A stretch of DNA of 64,000 bases, taken from contig CM039505.1 in assembly GCA_022432975.1 (NCBI GenBank), positions 24,931,825 through 24,995,824 on the forward strand, in the 5' to 3' direction. The notes below the pieces were generated by a model. That model did no database searches and was not told the origin of the DNA. It was given only the letters and a program-made list of their open reading frames with translations. Position 1 is the stretch's first letter, and each line of letters begins with the position of its first letter. The position numbers were made by a program, and so were the translations under genes. Shown in pieces: positions 32,140-45,154 of this stretch. The stretch is from Begonia masoniana. Its lineage: Eukaryota; Streptophyta; Magnoliopsida; Cucurbitales; Begoniaceae.

Positions 32140-34721
32140 GGATTATCGGAATTGAATAAGTTAACTATCAAAACAAGTATCCATTGCCAAGGATTGATGA
32201 TTTATTCGACCAGCTTAAGGGTGCACGTGTTTTCTCTAAGATTGACCTAAGGTCCGGTTATTACCAATTGAAAGTCAAATCAGAAGATATTCCTAAGACT
32301 GCCTTTCGCACAAGGTATGGACATTATGAGTTTTTGGTTATATCTTTTGGATTGACAAATGCACCAGCAGCATTCATGGATCTTATGAATAGGGTGTTTC
32401 ATGAGTATTTGGATAAGTTTGTCATAGTATTTATTGATGATATACTAATCTATTCACGTACTAAGGAGGAGCATACAAGACATTTGAACCTGGTATTGAG
32501 AGTACTAAGGCAACATCAGTTTTATGCTAAGTTTTCCAAGTGTGAGTTTTGGTTGGACAGAGTTCACTTTCTTGGTCATGTGATCTCGGGTGATGGAATA
32601 TCTGTTGATCCAGCCAAGGTTCAAGCAGTTAAGGAATGACCTCAACCGAAGAATGCCACTGATATTCGGAGTTTCCTTGGATTGGCAGGATATTACATGA
32701 AATTTATTGAAGAATTCTCGAAGATTGCAACACCCCTCACTCGGTTAACAAGGAAAAATATTAAGTATGCATGGACAGAGGAATGTGAATCCAGTTTCCA
32801 GACTTTGAAACAGAAGTTGACCAATGCTCCAATACTAACACTCCCTGTTGAAAATGGAAAGTTCAGCATTTATTGTGATGCCTCCAAAGTTGGACTCGGT
32901 TGTGTGTTGATGCAAGATGGAAAAGTAATAGCATATGCTTCCAGACAGTTGAAGACACACGAGAAGAATTACCCTACACACGACTTAGAATTAGCTGCAG
33001 TGGTTTTTGCACTAAGGATTTGGAGGCATTACTTGTATGACAGTCTTGTGAGATATTTTCGGACCATAAAAGTCTGAAGTATATTTTCACACAGAAAGAA
33101 TTAAATATGAGGCAACGTAGATGGTTGGAGTTTGTCAAGGACTACGATTTTGAGATCAAATACCACCCGGCAAGGCGAATGTAGTAGCTGATGCTTTGAG
33201 TAGAGTGTCAACGTTATTCTCAGCATTGATTCTTGACATACCGTTAGCCCTAGAGGCAGAGTTTCAAAGATTTAATTTGGAAGCTGTATCCAGTGTGTCA
33301 GCCATGCTTTCTGCCATATCCTTGAGGCCTACTATTTTGGAGAAATAATGGAAGTTCAAGTGAATGATGCTGAATGCACCAAGTACAAGTCAAACATGGA
33401 TTCTTCCGATAAGTCAGATTTCAATTATTCGAATGATAGAATTCTCAAGTTTCGGAATAGGTGGTTTGTTCCGGCTAATGTTGAACATAGAAATGAAATT
33501 CTTTCGGAGGCGCATTCTTCTAGACTCTCTGTCCATCCTGGAAGTACAAAAATGTATAGAGCCCTTAAACAACATTATTGGTGGCCAAATATGAAAAGAA
33601 GTGTGGTCGAGTACGTAGGATTGTGTTTAGTTTGCCAACAAGTTAAAGCTGAACATCAGAGGCCTGCAGTAGCATTGCAACCATTACCAGTTCCCGAATG
33701 GAAATGGGAACAAATAATGATGGACTTTGTGGTAGGATTGCCTAGGACAACAAAGGGACATGATGCAATTTGGGTGATAGTAGATCGTCTAACCAAATCC
33801 GCCCATTTTCTTCCCATAAAGATAACCTACTCGATGGACCAACTAGCTGAATTGTATGTGCATGAGATTGTTAAACTGCATGGAGTTCCAAGCACTATAG
33901 TTTCTGACCGAGACTCTAGATTTACGTCGAAGTTTTAGAGGAGTCTGCATAAGGCTATGGGTACACAGTTCAACTTTAGTACAGCTTTTCACCCTCAAAC
34001 AGATGGACAATCCGAGAGAACTATTCAAACATTAGAAGATATGCTTCGTGCGTGCATATTAGATTTTCAAGGTTCTTGGAGTAAATATTTATCATTGGTG
34101 GAGTTTTCTTATAATAACAGTTTTCAGGCAACAATAAGTATGGCACCGTATGAGGCATTGTATAGATGAAAATGCAAATCTCCTTTGTATTGGGACGAAG
34201 TTGGTGAAGCGCGATTGATTGGTCCTGATTTTGTGCAGCAAACAGTGGAGAAGATTGCCCTCATCCGACAGAGAATCTTAACAGCTCAAAGCCGACAGAA
34301 AAGCTATGTCGATAAGAGACGTAGAGAATTAGAATTTGAAGTTGGTGATGAAGTTTTTCTTAAGGTATCACCATTCAAGGGAGTAGTGAGATTTGGAAAG
34401 GGAGGCAAGTTGAACCCCAGATATATTGGACCATTCACCGTCTTGAAGAGGATTGGGAAGATAGCTTACCAGTTACAGTTACCAACCTCTATGGAAGAAA
34501 TCAATAATGTGTTCCATGTTTCCATGTTGAAAAAGTGTATACGGGATCCATCTCAGATTGTGGAACAACAGAACATTGAAGTTCATCTTACCCTTACCTA
34601 TGAGGAGAAACCTGTAGAAATTCTCGACTATGCAACAAAAGTGCTACGTAATAAAGAAGTTCAACTAGTGAAGGTGTTATGGCGTAACCAGAATGTTGAG
34701 GAGACAACTTGGGAGCGCTAG
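32140..34721 (+). pseudogene. gypsy-2 pol: RT, RNase H, integrase, chromodomain (broken)
   Basis: Starts inside RT ([28 protein letters not shown] catalytic box intact), TGA at 32637, RNase H ([17 protein letters not shown]) with frameshifts near 33050 and 33170. The integrase finger and DDE core follow ([12 protein letters not shown] then TAG at 33936; GQSERTIQ), with TGA at 34167. The C-terminus has the chromodomain-like VLWRNQNVEETTWER to 34721. Close relative of gypsy-1, but less decayed. Missing protease and gag make it non-functional. Confidence 0.93.
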
Positions 34722-34798
34722 CAGGACATGATGAACCAACATCCAGAATTATTCAGGTATTGAATTTTGAGGACAAAATTCTTTTAAGGATGGTAGAT

Positions 34799-37005
34799 TG
34801 TAACACCCAGTTCCATTGAACCGATTATACCTTGTCAACTAATAGTGTACATTTTATGGATGAAATTGGGAGAATTACTGATTAGGTTAATGAGAGACTA
34901 AGCAAGGGCATAAGGGTAAATATAGATTTATAGTGATAACCTATTTTAGGAAAGAGGTTTTGCGATTAATGCACTGTAGCCGCCACTATTTTCTATACTT
35001 CCTCTTTCAGTATTCAGCTCAAGCTCAGCAGAGCTCTCCAAGCGATTTCCTCTCTGATTTCCATTCCTCAACCTATGTGAGTTTTCTTGAGTCTTAGTGG
35101 CTAGATAGCAGAGAGAGTACAATGTGTGTTTTGGGAATGCTGTGAATGAGAGTAGGTTCGGGTTTAGGTGATAAACCGAGAATGCACGATTAATAGAGTT
35201 CCAAGTTAGCTTCCTTAGGTTTCTGAATGGTTTAGAATGAGTTGTAGTGAAGATTGAATTAACGCTCTGTTTATGATTTTAGGTGAGCAAAATCCCGAGA
35301 TAGCTTGTAACCCAACTTTTCCCAGAAAGTCAGGTAAGTGGAGTATGTGTGTGCCTTCGGGCCTACATCACAAAACAATAGGTTTATACATGCTTGATTG
35401 TTTTCTGTATGTCATGCATCATGTTTTTGGAAAGAATACGACAATGAATTTACATGTAAAGGCATGGTAAGACATGAACAGATTGTAATAGACCAGCTAT
35501 TAAGGGAACTAATCTGCCCTTTAACTTATGAAGAGGATTTATAACTTTGTGAAAATTGATCCGCTTCCCAATGGAATTTAGGATCAGATCAGCTGTTAAG
35601 GGAACTAATCTGCCCCTTAATTTATGAAGAGGATGTATGACTTTGGGAAAATTAATCCAATTTCCAATGGAACCGAGGGATCAGATCAGAGAAAGAACAT
35701 GAATGCAATTGAGATGTGAAAGTAGCAATTGCATGACTAGGATTTATGTTTCAGCATATCATTTCATTATTGCTCTACTTACTTAGCATTAGGCTAATAG
35801 ATGAGTTTTGTGATGTAGGTGAAGAAGCCTCAGAAGGTGTGTTCTCTGAGCATGTTGAGGACTAGGCTAGTTGGGGGAGCACTGGTGTTCTGATGAGGCG
35901 GTTTAACTATTGTCGATATATGAAGTTTCAGTGGTTAAGTGTTTTGTGGAAGTGTGCAGAGGGTTTTAATAACATTAGTAGTTTTGATGTTTTTAACAAC
36001 TTTATGGTTTTCTTGTTCTGAGTATGAAAAACATGATTTGGTTTAGAGGTAGTTGCTTTGCTAAATATTTTTAGAAAGTTGTGGACTTATGTTGTTTTGA
36101 GCGATTTTCAGTAAAATGTACAAGCTCTTTTGGTAGTCGGAGTTTTTCTTTGTTTAGAGTGAAAATGGTTGATATGCTATTATGTTGGGTGTTATTGTCG
36201 ATCGGTGGATGTAGTCCACCGGTGGACGTTGAGTATTATTGTCTATCGGTGGATGTAGTCTACCGGTGGATATGAGCGTAGAAGGGAGTATTAGGTTTTG
36301 TCGTTTTGTGACCGGTGGATGTGAGCGTAGAAGGGAGTATTAAGTTTTGTCGTTTTGTGACCGGTGGATGTGAGCATAGAAGTGAGTATTAGGTTTTGTC
36401 GTTTTGTCTATCGGTGGATGTGAGTAATAGAATTTTGTCGTCTTGTGAATGGTGGATGTTAAGTGTTACTGTTTACCGGTAGATGTAGTCTATCGGTGAA
36501 TGTCAGGTGTTAATATCTATCGGTGGATGTAGTCTACCGGTAGATGTTGGATGAAGGAGTCGAATGTTATTGTTGAGCGGTGGACGTGAGCGATAGATGT
36601 GAGAAGTCGACGTGTAGTTCGGCAAATGCGAGCGGTGGACGTGAGCGGTGGACGCGAGAAGTCGACGTGTCGTTTCGGCTGATGCGGTTTAGCGGTAGAG
36701 GTCTTGTTTCTGCTTTCGCCGCTGGCACTGTTTGGCGGTGGGTGTCTCTTATTTTATGTCTATCGCTGGAACTATTCAACGGTAGAGGTGTCTGTTTTTT
36801 TTTTCTCATTTCAACCAACAGTCTTTAATGTTTTAATTAATTAATAAATGTTGTTTTATACAAATATTTTTCCGCTGCAAGTTTTGACGTTATTTCAAAA
36901 TCAAATTTTTACCGTTGAATGAAGTTTTAAAATTTACCCAAAATGTCATGGTTCAGTTAAGTATTCTGTGTAGCGAACCGGGTTCAGAAAACCCTGGGCG
37001 TTACA
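34799..37005 (+). repeat. gypsy-2 right LTR
   Basis: About 2207 bp, TGTAACACCC to GGCGTTACA, preceded by the purine tract AAGGATGGTAGAT. The first part aligns with the gypsy-1 LTR (for example GTGTGTGCCTTCGGGCCTAC in both). The 3' part differs: it carries GGTGGATGT-type repeats (36200-36790) where gypsy-1 carries GTCGTCCA. Confidence 0.95.
36268..36790 (+). repeat. GGTGGATGT short-repeat block in gypsy-2 right LTR
   Basis: Three 49/50-bp units at 36268-36415 of the type expanded at 30542, followed by degenerate GCGGTGGACGTGAG-like copies. Confidence 0.85.
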
Positions 37006-37609
37006 CCATCCCATTGGTTATCAAATTATATTACATCCCCACATACTCTAAGGTGTTAGGAAACTTTTTCCTTTTATAACTTTCTCTAAGTTCTCATTCT
37101 ACGGTCAAATTTGGAGTAATTTATCAAAATAGTAAGGTTTTAAAAAAATTTAACTCAACCTATTTCAAATTTGCATAACTTTTGATATATGTATGCAAAT
37201 CCTTTCAATCCAAAGTCATTATCTTCATTTACATGTTTACTTAACATCATGAAATTTAAGAATGATCCAATCATCACAACAATTGTTACACAAAGTACAT
37301 TCACATATACTTTAATAAAACAGTTTTACTTTAACAGGCAAAGTGTTTCACACCTTTTCTAATCATATTTAATCATTCTATTTGTTATAATCACAATTAA
37401 TCTCAACTCGAACAATCACAAGGTGTCATGTTTTTTTCTTTAAATGGGTGTTATGGTTAAATAAGAATGTTGTCAATTTTTCATTTGGGGAAGGTGGTAG
37501 GAGAGATTTTCTATTGGTAAAAGGTCATGGTCAGAAAGATTGTCTTCTAAATGGGATTTGTTTTGGTCGGAGAGAGCGGTCAGAGGTCTAGGTCATGGAC
37601 AAAGGTTTA
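37006..37609. other. No recognisable feature
   Basis: AT-rich spacer between gypsy-2 and the copia-3 LTR. It contains CTAGGTCATGG near 37590, which also occurs twice beyond the copia-3 3' LTR (near 56860 and 56885), so it may be old host sequence flanking that element. Confidence 0.4.
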
Positions 37610-38259
37610 TGTTAGCTTAAAACTAAGACGAGTATGTTTAATTTTTTAAGTAATTCTAAGTTTGTTTTTAACGTATTTATGCCCAAAGATTAGTTTTTTA
37701 TCTTGTTTTAAAATGCTCTTGATAAGAGTTATTTAATTGTACTGGTCGGTAAGTTTTATAGGACTTGAATGATGTAATTAAAGGGGTTACACATAAAATT
37801 TGTGTGAAGAAACAATTTTTAACCCGAGAGCTTAAAGGAGTCGACTGCAAGAACAATTGCAAAAATTATAGAGAGTTGAAGGTGTCGACTGCAAGAACAA
37901 TTGCAAAAATTATAGAGAGTTCAAGGTGTCGACCATCTTCTCAAGGTGTTGACAACCCAAACAAAGTGTCAACCGCGTGAACAATAAAAATTACAGAGAA
38001 CTCTAGGAGTCGAGCACACAAATAATTGCAAAAATTACAGAGAAATCAAGTTGTTGATTGTCCAGACAAAGTGTCGACCGCATGAACAATTGTACAAATT
38101 ACAGAAAAATAAAGATGTTGACCGCTAGTATGTTGAAGAAATTTCAGAGAGCTTAAAGTGACGATCGCTCAAATGAAGTGTCGATCGATGCAGTCTATTA
38201 CAGTGTTGACCGAGTTGTTCAAAACGTTTGAAAAATCACGCAACGATCATACAAGTGTC
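37610..38259 (+). repeat. copia-3 (Sirevirus-like) 5' LTR, first part
   Basis: Begins TGTTAGCTTAAA and aligns with 54970-55470. Shared landmarks include ATAGGACTTGAATGATGTAA and degenerate GTGTCGACCGC / AATTGCAAAAATTACAGAGA repeats from 37840 on. It is interrupted after ACAAGTGTC by a hAT element; the matching uninterrupted site is near 55461-55470. Confidence 0.85.
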
Positions 38260-41200
38260 TAGGGGTGGGCGTGGTTTGGGTCGATCCAGTTCCAAGCCAG
38301 AACCGTAACCGGACCGGCCCATTCGTGATTTTTATCCCAGTTCGGTACTGGTTCCTCCTAACAAATTTTGAATTTTCTAGTCGGGCTTTCGTATCATTTT
38401 ATCACCTCTGTTTTTTCAAAAGTATACAAAAGCTTAATAAAGACTATTAACAAAGTATCACCAAAAGTTTTTATTTGTAAACACAACTGTATATCATTTA
38501 AAAAAAAAAACTATTCAACTTTATTTTTTAGGCTCAATATATATCATATATGAGAAGTTAGGATAAAACACAAAGAATTAATCCAACTACTTTAAAAATA
38601 TAAACAAAATAATAAATCCAACTAAATAGTCAATTCCATTCCAAGCAATCAATTCCAAACCGTAATTATACGAATTACAAACTGTAAGTCGATAATTGCA
38701 ACCATATTAAGTCATCGATGTGTCATCTTCTACAAAATTTTTCATCGGTACCGAAATCTGAAAAATGAAAATACCAAAGACATTAGTTAATCATTACTCA
38801 TTAAAAATAAATAAATATTAGAATGTTTGAACCTTCTTTAATAGTCGTGATAGTACTATCATCGAAATCATCATCAATGTTTTTAGAAATTTTAAAAGAA
38901 TTAAATGTTTTGAGCCAACTTTGAGAGCATATAAGAGTTTCAACGCTTTGGGGTTAGAGAACCGAGAAAGGCATCAAGAACACGACCACCACAACTAAAA
39001 GCAGATTTTGATGTCATCGTAGAAATTAGAATGATCAATATATCTTTCGCAATTGCACTTAAAAATCGATACTTATCGGAGTTCCTCTTCCACCAAAATA
39101 ATATGTCAGAACTGTCTGAAAAATTCTCTAATTTCTCAGATAAATATTAACCAATCTCTAATATATTACTTTCATCATTTCTCTCAGAAGAATTTCCAGG
39201 CACATAAAATAAATAGTACACTGCAGTTGAACGAGCTGGCACCAAAGAACTCATTGACTCCCGATACCTTTGTTGACTATCGCTGGTATTTGGAGCCTGG
39301 TCTTCATTGGTTGTATTACCTTTATATTCGGTATACAACTTTTTAATTGCGTCATCCACCTACTTTGAATATTGTGCAGCTCTTTCACTACTAAATAAAA
39401 TAGCTAAACAATGCCATAAAAATCTTGTTTAACATATACAATGATTTTTATTTTTTCAAAAGAAAAAATTTCCAATATTTATCAAACTTCTTTTGCATAT
39501 CGATGACCATTCTTCTTAGTGTCTTATTATCACCGTTAGCATATGTCTCAATAGCAATCTTCAAATTACAAACTTCACTTACGTACATATTCAATATAAT
39601 ATGCAGAGAAGCAGAAACATTAAATATCATAGTACGAAATGTCTTTAAGAATTTTATGTATTCTCGAATGCATGACCAATTTTCAGTTGTGAGTGAACCT
39701 TTCCCTCTCATTTCATGCAAGAAAGAGCTATCATTCTTTGCTATTTTTTCAAAAGCCGTTTCATACTTCTCAGTGCTTGCTAACATCAAATAGGCAGAGT
39801 TCCAACGAGTAGGAACGTCGAGCGACAAATTATTTTTACAAGTAATTTTAACCGCATCAATGCAGGCTTTGAACAGTTGCAATCTTCTCGAAGAAGACCT
39901 TACGTACTTAACAACTTTTCGTACCCTCGCTATGAACTCATCGTGTTCTTTCAAACCATCATAAACGATCAAATTTAGGACATGTGCAAAACATCTCATG
40001 TGAATATGATCGCCATTTAAAAGCAACATCTTCCAATTTTGAATTGTCTTTGTCAAATAAAAAATAGCAACGCCGTTGGAAGACTCATTGTCAACTGTTA
40101 CGGTTGTAACATTTTCAATCTCCCAATCAAGCAAACATTTTTCAACTTCTTTACCAATAGATTCACTGTTATGGTTCGTAATCAAACAAAAATTCAATAT
40201 TTTCTTTTTCATATTCCATTCTTGATCAATATAATGACATGTCAGCACCATGTAATTCAAATGTTGAATAGATGTCCATGTGCCAGTAGTCAAACATACC
40301 CTCTGTGATGTTGTAAAAAAATACTCTTTTAACTTGCTTCTTTCTTTCTGAAATATCTTGCGAATATCTCTTGCAATTGTTCTTCTAGATGACATAATAA
40401 AGTTGTGATTGAGACACAGACAAAATGTCCTAAAACTAATTCTTTCAACCACTTTTAGTGACAATTCATCTAAGATAATCATCTTTGCAAGAAATTCACG
40501 AGTCACGAGCAGCCATTATAGTAAATGTTGGTACACCAACAATCTTGCTCTCATTAAGTCTAATGATCAATTTTTTTTGCTTACTGTCTAAATTTTGTGG
40601 AAACTTTTTGCATACTTTAATATGCTTTATTAAACTTGAAGTCTCATTTTTCGTCAGGTGTGCAGCATAAATTTGGCCACAATAATTACATTTAGCTGAA
40701 TCGGTGTTTCGTATCTTATTGAAGTGATTCCAAGCTAGAGACTTAGTTCTTTTCGATGCCACATATGAATTTTTACTATGAGAAGTATTTATCCTACCGT
40801 AGAGCAAAAAAATATTTTATGCAATTAATTTTCTGTCATATTAAACATAAACTGGGTAGAAGAATTTGAAATAACATGATAAATTTCTATAGAAAAATTA
40901 ATCGAGGGGAATAACTTAGTTAATACAATAAATAAAAATCTTCTTGATGACTTGAAAACTATCAACAATATCGACTATCGAGCACATAATTATATCTAAA
41001 AATTTGAATAAATCAATGGTTTAAGCATAAAAGCACCTTGTAAGTTACAGGTTGTAACACTTAACAGAAAACACAACAGCATATTTGTAAACGCTGAAGG
41101 CTACGAAGGGCAGAGGTTGAATGCTGACTGCTGAGCCCTGAGGAAGATTTCAAAACAAAATAACGCAGAATTCTAGACGTAGTATTTAGTATTTCAGTGA

Positions 41201-41518
41201 CTGACAATTTATCAACCTAAACACATTACAGTATAAAATGGACGAACAAAAGCAACGACTCAGCCCCAACAGGCTGCAACAATCAATAAAGTCACTACAC
41301 AACGACAAAACCAAATCTAGGAGCTAGAAAAGAGAGACTGCACCTCTGGGCTCTTACCGACTACCGTCGAGCGTTGGCCGTCGTGCGAAGCTGCACAATG
41401 CAAACTCGAAGGTGGAGTGCCTATAAGCAAATCCAAGCAACAGTGCGTCGCTGTCTTTGCGTCGTGTGAAAAATCTAGAGGTGCAGTGAGCGGGCCACAG
41501 AGAGGTGCAGTGCTTGGA
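38260..41518 (-). mobile_element. hAT transposon inserted in copia-3 LTR (one end lost)
   Basis: The left end reads TAGGGGTGGGC followed by subterminal text rich in GGTACCGG-like words (CCGGACCGGCCC, CAGTTCGGTACTGG), as in plant hAT elements. It encodes a transposase on the minus strand. The expected opposite end with GCCCACCCCTA is not present before LTR sequence resumes at about 41519. About 340 bp of LTR are also missing there, so a deletion removed the right end. Confidence 0.82.
38790..40807 (-). pseudogene. hAT transposase (BED finger, RICESLEEPER-like), broken
   Basis: Minus strand. BED-type zinc finger near 40740-40600 (SLAWNHFNKI, CNYCGQIYAAH, then HIKVCKKFP). The long middle ORF 40506-39448 carries the hAT core (TTGTWTSIQHLNYM; VDNESSNGVAI; MRCFAHVLNLIV; DVPTRWNSAYLML) and is followed by the C-terminal dimerisation domain (ILIILISTMTSKSAFSCGGR; LTPKRVETLICSQSWL) near 39060-38890. 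In related transposases this fold cuts and joins element ends in the nucleus. Frameshifts separate finger from core (near 40500) and core from C-terminus (39448 to about 39360), so this copy should be inactive. Confidence 0.88.
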
Positions 41519-41590
41519 TTCAGAATCACCAATTTATTGAGAAGTAGAATCTACTCTACCCGTGCAAATGAATATTGTTTTCAATCACGA
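41519..41590 (+). repeat. copia-3 5' LTR, last part
   Basis: AGAATCACCAATTTATTGAG through GTTTTCAATCACGAA matches 56702-56771 in the 3' LTR. No primer-binding site follows, so the leader is deleted. Confidence 0.8.
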
Positions 41591-44270
41591 AGTTATATAA
41601 GATGAGCATGCTTGCACATGAATATGAATTATTTGTTGTGGATAAAGATGAAGCTATTACTCGATTTACTAACATTACTAATGGTTTGAAAGTGCTTGGT
41701 AGAGTTTGAAAGTGCTATGGATAAAGAGTTGGTTAGAAAAATTCTTTGGTGTCTCCCAAGAGCATGGCGACCCAAAGTTACGGTGATTCAAGAAGCAAGG
41801 GATCTCAAGGTCTATAAAATGAAAGAACTCGTTGGTTCTCTAATGACACGTAAGTTCACCATGAAGGCCAATGAGAAGGAAGAACAAAAAGAGAGAGAAG
41901 TCTCGAAGAAAAATGACATCGCTCTCAAGACTTCAATAAGCAATCCAATTGAATCGGAGAAGGAAGACGATGATGAAAACATCACTCTTATGACTTGAAA
42001 ATTCAACAAATTTCTTCAAAGAAGAAAGTGGCAAGGAAAAAGAGTTACAAAAGGAGATCGATCTCAAAAAGATAAGGAGCTATTTGTTTTGAGTGCGGGA
42101 AACTGTGGCATTTCAAGGCCGATTGGCCACTAATTAAGAAGACTCCGAAGGCCTTCAAGGAAAAGGTAATGAAAGCAACTTGAGATAATAGTGAAGAAGA
42201 CATGTCATCCATCTTTTCATGAGTAATATAAGGTACATGATTCATTTATTGATTTGAAAAAAAAAATATTGATGAAAATGAATTAACCGGTGCTTTTGAT
42301 GAGTTGTTTGAGCAATTTAATTCATTAAAATCTAAATATAAAATATTAAAGAAAGAGAATATTGATATTGTTAAGAAGCATGCTAGTGTAGTATCATCTT
42401 ATGAAAAAGAAATTGATGATTTAAAGAAGAAAAATAGCAATTAGAGCGATATTGTACTTAAGTTAATAGTAGCAAAAAATTGAATATGCTACTAGGAAAA
42501 CAAAGAGTAATATTTGATAAAGCCGGAATTAGGTATGAATCATCGATAAAGAAAAAGCTTTATAAGAATTTCTTTGTTGGTCCAACTATTCGTAATGTAT
42601 GCAATAGGGTGGGTCATAAATAATTTGTATGTTCATTGAAATCAAATGATAAAAACATGTCTTCTACTTTTATATCGGTTTCTAAAAGAACCAAGGCTAA
42701 CCCACAAGGACCCAAAAAGATTTGGGTACCTAAGAAAAACAACTAATTTTTTCTTGTAGGTTGACATCTCTCCCGTGAAAGATTTTTGGTATCTTCATAG
42801 TGAATGTTCGAGCAATATGGGAGGAGATTCTTCAAAATTTACCTCCATCACAAAGAAGAAATGAAACATTACTTTCAGAGGTAATAAAAAAGTAAAAATT
42901 GTTGGCTTCGGAAACATCGATAGCGCTTCTAACTCTGTTATTGAGAATGTTCTTTTAGTTGATGAGTTAAAGGATAATCTTTTGAGCACTAACCAATTAT
43001 GTGATAAGAGTTAGTTATTTTTTAATCTAAAATTTACATGATTGAGGATAACTCAAATGGAAAAATTTTATTTATTGGATATACAAACGAAAATGTTTAT
43101 ATTATTGATTTGAATAATATTTCTTGCTTTGATGAAAAATATTTTGCAAATTCTTCTATTGATTGTTGGTCTTGGCATAAGAGATTAGAACATGTAAGAA
43201 TAGTCACATTAGCTAAGATCTCTAGAAACAACCTAGTTAGGAGCTTACCCAAAATTTTCTTTGAAAATGATAGAGTTTGTGATGTTTGTGGAATGGGGAA
43301 GCAAACTAAGAGTTCGTTTGTTTTGAAGAATTTTGTCTCCTCCTCCAAGCCTCTTTAACTTTTCTATATGAATCTTTTCAGTCCATCTAAGACCGCTAGC
43401 TTAGGAGGTAAACATAATGTCTATGTCATTATAGATTATTTCTCTATATTCACATGAGTTTTTTTCCTAAGGACAAAGGATGAGACTTTCAAAACCTTCT
43501 CTAGCTTTAAGAAGAAAGTTGAAAATGAGAAGGATTGTTCGATTATAGCAATCCATAGTTATCATAGTGAAGAATTCGAAAATGAAAGTCTTGAGATTCT
43601 TTGTCTAAAGTAAGGCATTGAACAAAATTTTTCTTCACCAAGAATGCCTCAACAAAAATTTAGTTGTTGAGAAGAAAAATATGTCTTTTCAAGAACTAGC
43701 TAGGACTATGCTTAGTGAAAATGATTTTCCTAAATATTTTTAGGCAGAAGCCGTTACAACCGCTTGTTATGTCCTAAACCGTGTCTCTGTTAGACCAATT
43801 TTAAAGAAAACTCCATATGGGCTTTGGAATGGTAGAACTCAAAATGTCAAGTATTTTAGAGTCTTTGGTTGTAAGTGTTTTATTCTAAATGCCAAAGATA
43901 ATTTAGAAAAGTTTGACTCTAAAATAGATTATGGATTATTCTTAGGTTATTTCACAACTAGCAAAACCAATAGAGTTTACAATGAGAGAACTTTAGTTGT
44001 AGAAGAATCTATGCATGCAACGTTAGATGAATCTATTGGATCATCAAATAATTTGGAGTTGAATGATGATCTTGAAGGGGAAATGGAAACCATTGACCTA
44101 GTAGATAAGCTTTGTGCTAATCAAGAGAGTACATCCCTTGAGATGGTTTCTAAGGAATTAGAAACAATTTCAATTGAGAATGTCAATGATGTTTTACCTA
44201 AAGATTGGAGATATGGTAAGAGTCATTCTATAGATGACAATCTAGTGATCCTTCCTAAGGAGTCCAAACT
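41591..44270 (+). pseudogene. copia-3 gag, protease, integrase (broken)
   Basis: Sirevirus-like copia coding remnant. Gag (KELVRKILWCLPRAWRPKVT near 41710), a CCHC knuckle near 42090 whose last Cys is Trp (CFECGKLWHFKADW), a Gag coiled region near 42290-42440, protease region near 42790 where the active DSG reads HSE, then pre-integrase (WHKRLEHV near 43170; CDVCGMGKQTKSSF) and a decayed integrase. The post-integrase text is YGLFLGYFTTSKTNRVYN near 43930. It stops at 44270 where a gypsy LTR begins; RT and RNase H are absent from the window. Many stops. Confidence 0.83.
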
Positions 44271-45154
44271 TGTAACACCCGGTTTAACGGGTTTTCAGTT
44301 TTTCTCCATATAATGGTATTTTTGTGAATATAGTGAAATAAGTCTGTTTGGTGAACGAGGAGTTTTATTAGAATCCCAATGATTAATATGTGTTTTAGAA
44401 GGAATAAGGAAATTTAGAGAAACCGAATCGATAATTAAATAATGAAATAAGCGAAGTTTTAAGCATAAAGGGGCAAAATAGGAATTGCCATGTTAGTTTT
44501 TATAAAACCTAAGTATTTTTCCCCTCTTCCTCATTTTCCTCTGCTTCTCATGAAAGAAAAGCTCCAGAGAGCTTTTCTGGCGATTCTTCGTCGCCTCCTC
44601 CGTTTCTTCACGTTTCTGCTGGTTCCTCCCCCAATCATTTATTCTTCTTCATGTTTTCTTCTCCAATCGATGTCCTAGGTAAGACTCTATGCTTTTGGAC
44701 GGTTAGTTCTCTATTTTTAGGGTTTGAACGGTTAGGGTTTTCGTAAAAATAGTCGGATTAGGTTAGAAACAGTTTGGTATTTCTGTATTTGTGATTATCG
44801 AACGTAGTTAGTTGATTTTAATGAAGAATGTTGTGGATTGACTTAAGTGAACAAAGCTCAAGGACAGAGCTCGGTGTGCTAAGGACCCGAGGTAAGTTTT
44901 CATGACTTACTGTGGTCGATTGGCCTACACCATATGTCAGTTTTGTTGATCGAGGATTGTTGAGGTGAAATGTATGTTTTATGTTTTTGTTGGGTAGCTT
45001 AAGTTTAGTTGTTTTTATAAGGTATGTTTGTGCTGTTTTGATGGTATTCCTACTGTTTATGTTTATGTTATGCGTTAAATTGCTCATGCATCATTCTTTT
45101 ACAAAATGTCATGAAAAATAGATTTATGCATGAAGTTCATGAAAGAAAATGAAA

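Noticed and set aside
41317..41605. Small ORFs at the upstream end of the hAT element
   Set aside because: They lie in the leader of the transposase and run across the junction into LTR sequence, so they cannot be one gene.
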